DNA from: Paracoccus sp. (in: a-proteobacteria) | GTDB taxonomy: Bacteria; Pseudomonadota; Alphaproteobacteria; Rhodobacterales; Rhodobacteraceae | Length of the DNA: 64,000 bases | NCBI RefSeq assembly: GCF_030538495.1 | Contig: NZ_JAUNTW010000002.1 | Location: 228,975 to 292,974 of the forward strand | Direction: 5' to 3' | In this document: positions 9,194 to 16,120 of the stretch, in pieces | Numbering within the stretch: the first letter of the stretch is position 1 | How the letters are laid out: each line of letters starts with the position of its first letter | Notes under the pieces: model-generated | The model's database searches: none | The model's input: the letters and a program-made list of their open reading frames with translations, nothing else | What the model was told of the DNA's origin: nothing | Translations under genes and position numbers: made by a program

Positions 9194-9215
9194 GGGAAAG
9201 CGGATTTGCGGCGAC
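9194..9215 (+). repeat. Short start of a third hisH-tail unit
   Basis: Directly after copy 2 the sequence GGGAAAGCGGATTTGCGGCG repeats the start of the two previous units (GGAAAGGCCGGTTTGCGGCG and the like). The similarity is then lost, so the third unit is truncated. Confidence 0.55.
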
Positions 9216-9609
9216 CCGGTCGAGATGGTGACGCTCATGTCGAAACGCTCAACGCCCCCGCGGCCTTAGATCAGCCGGCCCATGAACCAATACCACCTTC
9301 CGACCGATTGGCCGCACGTACCAGATCGTCGCAGCCACCCATGGCGACACCGCGATCAACGCCGGTCCACCTTGACGCCGAACAGCAGCTTCCTTCGCAG
9401 CAACCCGCCGCGACAAAACACCGAATCAATAGATGCAAAACGCCGGGATCAGGGATGGATGACCGAAGAAAATCCCCCCTATGACGGGCATCTGGACGGT
9501 GTTCCCATCGACCGCCACGCCTTGCTTATCCCCCAACCTGCTAATCGCATTCCAAAACAACTCGACCGCTACATCCACAGGTCAATAGCAATTGCCCGAA
9601 CCGCTCTCA
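9216..9609. other. Gene-poor stretch, no supported gene
   Basis: No frame here has a ribosome-binding site, a recognisable protein motif or the third-position GC bias of the neighbouring genes. Small open frames exist on both strands, but they overlap one another and look accidental. It sits between the decayed hisH copies and the orphan intergenic repeat, and may be the remains of lost genes. I could not identify what they were. Confidence 0.5.
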
Positions 9610-9664
9610 TATCTTCTGTGCATAAATATCCCGCAGGGGGTCTGGGGGATGCGACATCCCCCAG
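9610..9664 (+). repeat. Dispersed intergenic element, copy a (orphan)
   Basis: Contains the core CTTCTGTGCnTAAATATCC, then a G-run, then a perfect hairpin with arms CTGGGGGATG and CATCCCCCAG. The same core and hairpin layout occurs at three other places in the window. Unlike the others, this copy is not next to the 3' end of any intact gene. Confidence 0.8.
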
Positions 9665-9755
9665 CGGTGACATCACACACCAACGGCGCGGCTTTCATCC
9701 AGACAGCCTTAGCGCAAACGAGCTGCAACCCGTCCGACCTGCCCGTCCCACATCC

Positions 9756-9778
9756 GTGCATTTGGTGGAGCCAAGGGG
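9756..9778. repeat. Copy of the tRNA-Ala 3' end (att-like direct repeat)
   Basis: TTTGGTGGAGCCAAGGGG here matches the bases covering the 3' end of the neighbouring tRNA-Ala (TTTGGTGGAGCCGAGGGG) at 17 of 18 positions. The match extends weakly a few bases to the left. The copy lies 177 bases away, on the side of the tRNA 3' end, in direct orientation. This is the geometry left by an element that integrated at a tRNA 3' end. No integrase is present. Confidence 0.6.
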
Positions 9779-9939
9779 CACGGCACCTTCGGCAATATTC
9801 TTATTATGATGTTGTAAATAAATCAAAACACCCAAGACTGCCGCTGCGGGAATTGCCGGATTTTGAACATGCGTCAACCCATGCATGGGCTGCGTATATT
9901 GATTCTATTGGATAAAAAGCGATTTCACGGAGGTGAGTT

Positions 9940-10015
9940 TGGTGGAGCCGAGGGGAATCGAACCCCTGGCCTCGTCATTGCGAACGACGCGCTCTACCAA
10001 CTGAGCTACGGCCCC
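9940..10015 (-). tRNA. tRNA-Ala (anticodon CGC)
   Basis: The minus strand folds as a complete 76-base cloverleaf: acceptor GGGGCCG/CGGCTCC, D arm GCTC...GAGC, anticodon stem CGTCG/TGACG with loop TTCGCAA, T arm AGGGG TTCGATT CCCCT, and an encoded ACCA end. Loop positions 34-36 read CGC, which decodes GCG (alanine). One G-T pair closes the anticodon stem. Confidence 0.96.
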
Positions 10016-10086
10016 ATATCGTTCGTTTTACGCATCGCGACAAAGCTGTCAAGATGACGGGCGCCCTGCCCCGTCATCTGATGTTA

Positions 10087-10671
10087 TCACGCCATTTTCC
10101 GCAGATAGGTCCATGTCGGCACGCGGGCGTTGCGGGCGACGGACCAGCTTTCGGCGTCGCCCAGATAGACAAAGCCAGAATTGGTCAGCACGCGGGCGGA
10201 ACCGGGATTGTCCTGAAACGCCTCGGCGAACAGGGTGCGGGACTGGTGCGGGTTGGCGGCGACCAATGCGGCCACAGCTTTGGTCGCGATGCCGGTGTTC
10301 CAGAACCCGGCCCCGACCCAGAACCCCAATTCCGATTGCGCGCCGTCAATCCGGGTCAGCGACACCACGCCCAACAATTCGGCCAGCTTATGCGCAGACC
10401 CGTCAATCGCCCAAACATCTTCGGCGCGATCCGCAGCCAGTGAGCGGGCCACAAAACTCTCTGACGCGCCGGGCGGCAACGGATGGGGAATCGCCCGCGT
10501 TCCTTGCGCCACGCGCTGATCGGCGGTGTAATGCGCAATCAGCCCCGCATCCGACGGACGCAGCGGGCGCAGAACAAAGCGTTCGGTTTCGATAACCGGC
10601 TGATCCAGCGTCAGCCCATCATGCAGATCGTCCAACGGTGTTCCCCCTCTCATGGGTGCTGAAATGACCAT
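10087..10671 (-). CDS. GNAT-family N-acetyltransferase
   Basis: About 194 residues in one GNAT domain of the RimJ/RimL-like type, which transfers acetyl from acetyl-CoA to an amine. After an acidic N-terminus comes ETERFVLRPLRPSDAGLIAHY. The acetyl-CoA fold is suggested by ELGFWVGAGFWNTGIATKAV and by NPGSARVLTNSGFVYLG near the end. I chose the ATG preceded by GGGGGG; a longer form would start at a TTG inside the hairpin downstream of rpmA. The acceptor substrate is unknown. It lies downstream of rpmA on the same strand but beyond a hairpin, so is probably a separate unit. Confidence 0.85.
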   Translation of the reverse strand: MVISAPMRGGTPLDDLHDGLTLDQPVIETERFVLRPLRPSDAGLIAHYTADQRVAQGTRAIPHPLPPGASESFVARSLAADRAEDVWAIDGSAHKLAELLGVVSLTRIDGAQSELGFWVGAGFWNTGIATKAVAALVAANPHQSRTLFAEAFQDNPGSARVLTNSGFVYLGDAESWSVARNARVPTWTYLRKMA

Positions 10672-10690
10672 GATTCCCCCCGGAATTGGC

Positions 10691-10718
10691 AAGGGGACCG
10701 GCTTGCGCCGATCCCCTT
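10691..10718 (-). terminator. Hairpin downstream of rpmA
   Basis: On the minus strand AAGGGGA-CGGC and GCCG-TCCCCTT form a long stem around GCAA, just after the rplU-rpmA operon. No clear T-run follows, so it may terminate weakly or protect the mRNA end. Confidence 0.5.
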
Positions 10719-10742
10719 TAACATCATTATGTTAACAGCGGG

Positions 10743-11015
10743 TTACTCGGCTGCGTCGAGGCTGGCGGGCACCACCGAAATAAAGGTGCGGCCTTTCAGA
10801 CCTTTGCGGAAGTTGACGTGACCATCGGTCAGCGCGAACAGCGTGTGATCGCGGCCCATGCCGACATTGTCACCCGGCCACCATTTGGTGCCGCGCTGAC
10901 GCACGATGATGTTCCCGGCAATCGCTTCCTGACCGCCAAACAGTTTCACGCCCAAACGGCGACCAGCAGAATCGCGACCGTTGCGCGAAGAACCGCCTGC
11001 TTTCTTATGTGCCAT
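10743..11015 (-). CDS. rpmA: 50S ribosomal protein L27
   Basis: A 90-residue ribosomal protein near the peptidyl-transferase centre. The N-terminus [16 protein letters not shown] and the following GRRLGVK are unmistakable for L27. There is no cleaved N-terminal extension of the Firmicutes type. An AGGAG precedes the ATG. It follows rplU by 29 bases on the minus strand in the conserved rplU-rpmA order. Confidence 0.98.
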   Translation of the reverse strand: MAHKKAGGSSRNGRDSAGRRLGVKLFGGQEAIAGNIIVRQRGTKWWPGDNVGMGRDHTLFALTDGHVNFRKGLKGRTFISVVPASLDAAE

Positions 11016-11044
11016 GCGTTATCTCCTCAGGCTTGGGTGGCTTA

Positions 11045-11419
11045 TCAGGCCGTTTCGGTTTCAGCGGTGCGGGTGCGTGCGCCGACAGCGGCTTTGACGC
11101 CGGTTTTGTCTGCGCCCGTTTCCAGCACGTCCGTGACGCGCAGCAGGGTCAACTGCTGACGGTGGCCACGGGTCCGCTGCGAGCTGTGTTTACGGCGGCG
11201 TTTCACAAAGGTGATCACCTTATCCGCTTTGATCTGGTCGATCACTTCGGCCTGAACACATGCGCCGTCAACCAGCGGAGCGCCAAGGGTCGAACCGACC
11301 ATCAGAATATCGTTGAACTGGACTTTGTCGCCAGCGACGGCGTTCAGCTTTTCCACGCGCAGGACATCGCCCGCCTGCACTTTGTATTGCTTGCCGCCCG
11401 TTTTCAGAACTGCGAACAT
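11045..11419 (-). CDS. rplU: 50S ribosomal protein L21
   Basis: 124 residues beginning [14 protein letters not shown], the canonical L21 start. An upstream in-frame extension is rejected because AAAGGAAAA sits right before this ATG. The core ends at [17 protein letters not shown] tail of about 30 residues (rich in Thr, Ala, Glu) follows, as in many alphaproteobacterial L21 proteins. First gene of the rplU-rpmA operon, with a ~280-base leader region shared with the divergent metallopeptidase gene. Confidence 0.97.
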   Translation of the reverse strand: MFAVLKTGGKQYKVQAGDVLRVEKLNAVAGDKVQFNDILMVGSTLGAPLVDGACVQAEVIDQIKADKVITFVKRRRKHSSQRTRGHRQQLTLLRVTDVLETGADKTGVKAAVGARTRTAETETA

Positions 11420-11521
11420 CGCATTTTCCTTTGTCATCCGCGTTCTGTGGCCACATCTGTGTTTCTTGGGTTGCCCCGCCGTCGAACTGCGCATCCTTTT
11501 CGGATGTTATTGAAAATAATG

Positions 11522-11549
11522 ACCGGCCAAGGGCGTTCACCCGGCCGGT
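11522..11549 (-). promoter_or_regulatory. Hairpin in the leader region of rplU
   Basis: ACCGGCC and GGCCGGT pair perfectly, with an inner GGG/CCC extension, about 100 bases upstream of the rplU start on the minus strand. It could be part of the untranslated leader; L21 leaders are autoregulated in some bacteria. Function here is inference. Confidence 0.35.
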
Positions 11550-11698
11550 TCATGCGCATATGGCAAATCAGCATCCCAAAGTCAAGCAATTCACGCCCGC
11601 GCCTTGGGTAAATTACGCTTTATCAGCCCGGCCGACGGTTTTCGCGGGGGCGGTTCTGGCCTAATCTGCGGTCAGACATATCGCCCAAAGGTCGCCTG

Positions 11699-12664
11699 AT
11701 GCAACGTTTTTCCTGTCCCAATTGCGGGGCGCATCTGTATTTTCACAATCTGGCCTGCCTGTGTGGCTGCGAGGTGGCGTTTGACCCCGAAGCCGCGCAG
11801 ATGCAGCCTTTGACCAGCCCTTGCGCGAATCGGGACGCGCTGCGCTGCAATTGGGCGGGGGATGGTGCGCTGTGCCGGTCTTGTGCGATGTCGCAGGTGG
11901 TGCCGGTGCTGCATGTCGGCGATAACGAAGAATTATTGGCCCGCGCTGAACGGGCAAAACGCTGGGTTCTGGCGAATCTGGCCCGGTGGAATTGGTTTAC
12001 CGACGCCGATACGGGCCGCCGCCCGCATTTTCTGATGCTGTCCGAAGATACCGGCGGGCGCAGTCAGCAGATCATCATGGGCCATGCCGCCGGGGAAATC
12101 ACCATCAACGTGACCGAGGCCGACGCTCTGATCCGCCTGCAACGTCAACAGGATCTGGGCGAACAATATCGGTCCATGGTCGGGCATTTCCGGCATGAAC
12201 TGGCGCATTTCCTGTTCGACCGGCTGGCGGTTGCAGATGGGTTTCTGGATGACTTCCGCGCGGTTTTTGGCGATGAACGCGCCGATTATGGCGCGGCGTT
12301 GCAGCGTCATTATGCCGAACCGCGCGATCCGGGGGCGGCGTTTATTACCCCCTATGCCACGGCGCATCCGCATGAAGACTGGGCCGAAACCGTCGCGCAT
12401 CTGCTGCATCTGGTTGATTTTACCGACAGTTTTGTCAGCGCGGGCCTGTCCATGGCGGGGGTGCCGGATGGTTACGACCCCTATACCGACGCGGACACGC
12501 CGCATCTGCTGCTGATCGCGTCCGAGGTCGCAATCGCCGTCAATGACATCAACCGGGCATTGGACAACAACGACCTGTATCCCTTTGTTCTGACGACAGA
12601 AATCCGGGCGAAAATTGCGTTCGCGCATGGTTGGCTGCGCGACCATATTCAGCGCGGCGGGTGA
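11699..12664 (+). CDS. Zinc-ribbon and putative zinc metallopeptidase protein
   Basis: A 321-residue cytosolic protein. It opens with a zinc ribbon (CPNCGAHLYFHNLACLCGC, residues ~6-24; further Cys near 45-62). The middle holds HELAH (about residue 166), an HExxH zinc-protease signature. Downstream, HPHEDWAETVAHLLHL supplies the third ligand region. This matches the family that pairs a zinc ribbon with a putative metallopeptidase domain (PF10005/PF15887, COG4307). The substrate is unknown. It is divergent from rplU and converges with the ABC-F gene, stop codon against stop codon. Confidence 0.85.
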   Translation: MQRFSCPNCGAHLYFHNLACLCGCEVAFDPEAAQMQPLTSPCANRDALRCNWAGDGALCRSCAMSQVVPVLHVGDNEELLARAERAKRWVLANLARWNWFTDADTGRRPHFLMLSEDTGGRSQQIIMGHAAGEITINVTEADALIRLQRQQDLGEQYRSMVGHFRHELAHFLFDRLAVADGFLDDFRAVFGDERADYGAALQRHYAEPRDPGAAFITPYATAHPHEDWAETVAHLLHLVDFTDSFVSAGLSMAGVPDGYDPYTDADTPHLLLIASEVAIAVNDINRALDNNDLYPFVLTTEIRAKIAFAHGWLRDHIQRGG

Positions 12665-14467
12665 TTAACCCGCCTTTTCCTCAAGCGTCAGCCATTCTTC
12701 TTCGGCGGCGTCCAAGGCAGCCTGACGTTCGGCCAAAGCCTCGGTCGCCTTTTGGAATTTGGCGGGGGCGGTTGCGAACAGGTTGGGATCGGACAGAAAT
12801 TCGGTCAGCTTGGCCATTTCTGCCTCAAGCCGTTCGATGATGCCGGGCAGCGCCTCAAGCCGGTGCTTTTCGGTAAAGGACAGCCCCGATTTCGCGGGCT
12901 TGGCGCGTTCCGGCGCAGCTTTCGTGACCGGCGCGGGCGCGGCCTCCACGGGTGCGTCGGGCGCGCGTTGATCGCGGTAATCGGACCAGCCACCGGCATA
13001 GACGACGGCGCGGCCGTCCCCTTCCATGGCGACGGTCGTGTCGGCCACGCGGTCGATAAAGTCGCGGTCGTGGCTGACCAGCAGCACCGTGCCGTCATAA
13101 TCGCCCAGCAAATCCTGCAACAGATCCAGCGTTTCGACGTCCAGATCGTTGGTCGGTTCGTCCATCACCAACAGGTTTGACGGCTTCGCCATCAGCCGCG
13201 CCAACAGCAACCGCGCCTTTTCCCCGCCCGACAGGCTGCGCACCGGCGCGCGGGCCTGCGCGTCGTCGAACAGAAAATCCTTTAGATAGGCAACGACGTG
13301 CTTCGGCTGGCCGCGGACCATGACCTGATCGGCGCGGCCCGATACGCGCATATCCGGGTCGCCGGTCAGCGATTCCCACAGCGTCTGATCCGGGTTCAGC
13401 GCCGCGCGCGCCTGATCGAACACCGCGATTTCCAGATTGGTGCCAAGACTGACCGTGCCGTCATCGGGCGCAATTTCGCCCGTCAGCATTTTAATCAGTG
13501 TGGTTTTCCCGGCACCGTTCGGCCCGACAAAGGCCACACGGTCTCCCCGCAAAATCCGCAGATCAAACGGGCGCAGAATGACACGATCCCCGAAACGCTT
13601 GGAAATGCCGGTCGCCTCGATCACCTTTTTGCCGGATGTCGGCCCGGAATCCAAAGCCATAGCCGCCGTTCCCTGCCGCCGGATTTGCCCCGCACGTTCG
13701 GCCCGCAGCGCCGCCAGAGCGCGGACACGGCCCTGATTGCGTTTGCGGCGCGCGCTGATGCCTTCGACGGCCCAGCGGGCTTCGGCTTTGATTTTGCGGT
13801 CTAATTTGTGGCGGGCGTCGTCTTCGGCGGCCCAAGTGGCTTCGCGCCAATCCTCGAACGCCTCGAACCCCTTTTCCTGACGCCGCACATCGCCGCGATC
13901 AATCCACAGGGTCGCGCGCGTCAGACGGCGCAAAAAGGCCCGGTCGTGGCTGATCAGCACAAAACCCGCGCGGGTCTGCGACAGGTGTTCCTCCAGCCAG
14001 CCAATCGCCTGAATATCCAGATGGTTGGTCGGTTCGTCCAGCAACATCAGTTCCGGCGCCTGCGCCAACAGCCGCGCCAAAGCAGCACGGCGGCGTTCGC
14101 CCCCCGACGCGGTATCAACCGGGCGGGCGGGGTCGAACTTCAACCCCTCGGCCGCCATATCGACGCGGTATCCTTCGCCATCGGGCAGGCCCGCACGGGC
14201 GAAATCGCCCAGCGTGGCAAAGCCCGACAGGTCAGGATCCTGTTCCATATAGCCGACCGACACCCCCGCCGACAAAACCACCTGCCCCCGATCGGGTTCG
14301 ACCAGCCCGGCCATCACCTTCATCAGCGTGGATTTGCCGGACCCGTTACGCCCGACCAGTGCCACCCGATCACCGGGCTGCACCGTCAGCGACAGGTTAT
14401 CAAACACAGGATCGCCGCCATAGGTCAGCGAAATATCGGTCAGTTGTAACAAAGGAGCGCGTGCCAT
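12665..14467 (-). CDS. ABC-F family ATPase (Uup-like)
   Basis: A 600-residue soluble protein with two ABC domains and no membrane segment. Walker A motifs are GRNGSGKS (about 38) and GPNGAGKT (about 316). Signatures are SGGERRRAAL and LSGGEKARLLL, and each half has a Walker B with DEPTNHLD or DEPTNDLD. A charged linker lies between the domains. A C-terminal coiled coil (about 530-600, EKHRLEALPGIIERLEAEM) is typical of Uup, which acts on ribosomes and DNA-related processes. The exact role cannot be assigned from sequence. Transcribed singly. Confidence 0.9.
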   Translation of the reverse strand: MARAPLLQLTDISLTYGGDPVFDNLSLTVQPGDRVALVGRNGSGKSTLMKVMAGLVEPDRGQVVLSAGVSVGYMEQDPDLSGFATLGDFARAGLPDGEGYRVDMAAEGLKFDPARPVDTASGGERRRAALARLLAQAPELMLLDEPTNHLDIQAIGWLEEHLSQTRAGFVLISHDRAFLRRLTRATLWIDRGDVRRQEKGFEAFEDWREATWAAEDDARHKLDRKIKAEARWAVEGISARRKRNQGRVRALAALRAERAGQIRRQGTAAMALDSGPTSGKKVIEATGISKRFGDRVILRPFDLRILRGDRVAFVGPNGAGKTTLIKMLTGEIAPDDGTVSLGTNLEIAVFDQARAALNPDQTLWESLTGDPDMRVSGRADQVMVRGQPKHVVAYLKDFLFDDAQARAPVRSLSGGEKARLLLARLMAKPSNLLVMDEPTNDLDVETLDLLQDLLGDYDGTVLLVSHDRDFIDRVADTTVAMEGDGRAVVYAGGWSDYRDQRAPDAPVEAAPAPVTKAAPERAKPAKSGLSFTEKHRLEALPGIIERLEAEMAKLTEFLSDPNLFATAPAKFQKATEALAERQAALDAAEEEWLTLEEKAG

Positions 14468-14537
14468 GCCTGCGCCCTAACCCAGCACCCGGCGCGTGGT
14501 CAATGGGGTGGGTCAGGACGGCGCGCCGATTTGTTCT

Positions 14538-14552
14538 TGACTGTTATTATCA
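14538..14552. promoter_or_regulatory. Iron-Rhodo-box-like site (TGA-N9-TCA)
   Basis: TGACTGTTATTATCA fits TGA-N9-TCA, the iron-responsive motif described for RirA in rhizobia and Rhodobacterales. It lies 43 bases upstream of an iron-binding protein gene, the expected place for repression in iron-rich conditions. Other alphaproteobacterial iron regulators cannot be excluded. Confidence 0.6.
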
Positions 14553-14594
14553 GGAATGACACAAGGGCGCCATAACCGACCAAAGGAGTCAACA

Positions 14595-15593
14595 ATGCGC
14601 ACAGTGATCATCGCCGCCCTGATGGGCGCCACCGCCCTGCCCGTCCTAGCGCAAGAGGTGAACGTCTATTCCCACCGTCAGCCCGCATTGATCGAACCGC
14701 TGTTCAACGCCTTTACCGCCGAAACCGGGATCAAGGTGAATTCGTCCTTTATCAATCAGGGCATGGTCGAACGTCTGACCGCCGAAGGATCGCGCACCCC
14801 CGCCGATCTGGTGCTGACCGTGGACATCGCGCGTCTGGGTCAGGTCAAAGATGCGGGCCTGTTGCAGCCGGTCGAGCTGGACGCGCTGAACGTGATCCCC
14901 ACCGATCTGCGTGACGCCGAACATCAGTGGTTCGGTATCACCACCCGCGCCCGCATCGTCTATGCCAGCAAAGACCGCGTGGCCGATGGCGAGGTCACCA
15001 CTTACGAAGATCTGGCCGACCCGAAATGGAAAGGTCGCATCTGTTCGCGCAGTTTCACCAATGATTACAACATCGCACTGGTCGCCGCCTATCTGGGCCA
15101 TCACGGCCCCGAAGCCACCAAAACCTGGCTGGAAGGCGTCAAAGCCAATCTGGCCAAACGCCCCGAAGGCAATGACCGCGATCAGGTCAAATCCATCTGG
15201 GCCGGCGAATGTGACATCAGCATCGGCAACACCTATTACATGGGCGTGATGCTGAAAGACCCGGAACAAAAAGCATGGGCGGAATCCGTGCGCATCGTGT
15301 TCCCGACCTTTGAAAATGGCGGCGCGCATGTGAACGTGTCGGGCGTCGGTCTGACCGCTCATGCCCCGAACAAAGACAACGCGCTGAAGCTGATGGAATG
15401 GATGGTCAGCCCCGAGGCGCAGCGCATCTATGCCGAAACCAACAACGAATTCCCCGTTGTGGACGGCGTCGAGCGGTCGGAGCTGGTGGCAAGCTGGGGT
15501 GAGTTCACGCAGGACAATCTGGCCCTGTCGGATATCTCGGCGCTGCGTCCGCAGGCTCTGACGCTGATTGAACAGGTCAATATCGACGGGTGA
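14595..15593 (+). CDS. Fe(3+) ABC transporter periplasmic binding protein
   Basis: A 332-residue periplasmic protein with a signal peptide (MRTVIIAALMGATALPVLAQ, cleaved after about Ala19). The mature start EVNVYSHRQPALIEPLFNAF is typical of FbpA/FutA-type ferric-binding proteins. NTYYMGVML carries the conserved tyrosines expected to bind iron. The start with AAAGGAG six bases upstream is preferred to a frame beginning 13 codons earlier. No permease or ATPase gene lies beside it, so it must use a transporter encoded elsewhere. A TGA-N9-TCA box upstream suggests iron control. Confidence 0.92.
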   Translation: MRTVIIAALMGATALPVLAQEVNVYSHRQPALIEPLFNAFTAETGIKVNSSFINQGMVERLTAEGSRTPADLVLTVDIARLGQVKDAGLLQPVELDALNVIPTDLRDAEHQWFGITTRARIVYASKDRVADGEVTTYEDLADPKWKGRICSRSFTNDYNIALVAAYLGHHGPEATKTWLEGVKANLAKRPEGNDRDQVKSIWAGECDISIGNTYYMGVMLKDPEQKAWAESVRIVFPTFENGGAHVNVSGVGLTAHAPNKDNALKLMEWMVSPEAQRIYAETNNEFPVVDGVERSELVASWGEFTQDNLALSDISALRPQALTLIEQVNIDG

Positions 15594-15606
15594 TTTCCGT
15601 TGGAGA

Positions 15607-15660
15607 GGCTGGGGGCTTTGCGCCCCCAGACCCCCGCAGGATATTTAGGCACAGAAGATA
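15607..15660 (-). repeat. Dispersed intergenic element, copy b
   Basis: Reverse orientation: a hairpin CTGGGGGC-TTTGC-GCCCCCAG followed by the core, which on the minus strand reads CTTCTGTGCCTAAATATCC. It begins 14 bases after the stop of the iron-binding protein gene. Confidence 0.8.
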
Positions 15661-15662
15661 AG

Positions 15663-15693
15663 CGGGCGCGTTTTTTTGCGCCCGTTTTATTTT
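15663..15693 (+). terminator. Intrinsic terminator of the iron-binding protein gene
   Basis: CGGGCGC and GCGCCCG form a stem around a T-rich loop, followed by TTTTATTTT on the plus strand. Its tail is part of the 24-bp direct repeat that recurs at the end of the Skp/OmpH gene. Confidence 0.7.
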
Positions 15694-15704
15694 ACGGCAG
15701 CGGC
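15681..15704. repeat. 24-bp direct repeat, distal copy
   Basis: An exact copy of the last 13 bases (on this strand, stop codon included) of the Skp/OmpH gene plus the 11 bases after it. With the second copy it brackets a ~390-base segment carrying one small gene. Confidence 0.9.
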
Positions 15705-15800
15705 GCGCAACCAGCGGTTCGTTCTGTCCGATCAGAGTGCCGCGATGTCAGCCCGGGGGCGATTGACGGTTACGTCAAGCCGCCAGATATACCGAAATTG

Positions 15801-16040
15801 TCAAAAAAAACCTGACACATACGGGCGTTGCGATTGGCTGACATCGGCCGCCGCGATTTCGCGGATGATCGCTGTGAACCTTGCCAACTCACGCCCTTCG
15901 ATTTGCTGGAGGGATGCGGCGACCGATTCCATCAAAGCCACAGCAAAATCGCTGTTTATCTGCGAGGCATCAGCCTTTTCCAGCTGATACAAGAGTTCGA
16001 CCAGCGTTCGCGTCAATGCCTGTTCCAGTGAAACTGTCAT
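15801..16040 (-). CDS. Small protein of unknown function in a bracketed insertion
   Basis: 79 residues, starting MTVSLEQALTRTLVELLYQL. I do not recognise the family. It appears soluble and mostly helical, with a hydrophobic pattern that could dimerise, and has no signal peptide or Cys/His cluster. A possible ribosome-binding site (GAGGGTGG) lies slightly far from the ATG. A longer version could begin 11 codons earlier. The whole gene sits between two identical 24-bp repeats, one of which is the end of the Skp/OmpH gene, so it appears to have been inserted downstream of that gene. Confidence 0.55.
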   Translation of the reverse strand: MTVSLEQALTRTLVELLYQLEKADASQINSDFAVALMESVAASLQQIEGRELARFTAIIREIAAADVSQSQRPYVSGFF

Positions 16041-16096
16041 TCTGGCACCACCCTCACGGTTATGTTGCGGCATTCTGATCGCGCGAAGGGCGGGCA

Positions 16097-16120
16097 CCCG
16101 TTTTATTTTACGGCAGCGGC
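16097..16120. repeat. 24-bp direct repeat, proximal copy
   Basis: Identical to the distal copy 416 bases away. It overlaps the last four codons, stop included, of the Skp/OmpH gene on the minus strand. Confidence 0.9.

Noticed and set aside
8895-9915. Several small open frames (77-175 codons) in the gene-poor region
   Set aside because: They lie inside the degenerate repeats or overlap one another, have no ribosome-binding site, and do not resemble any protein I know.
9756-9932. A complete integrated element next to tRNA-Ala
   Set aside because: Only about 160 bases separate the att-like repeats, with no integrase; at most a deleted remnant.
15705-16096. An insertion sequence between the 24-bp repeats
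   Set aside because: No transposase and no terminal inverted repeats; the only gene is 79 codons.
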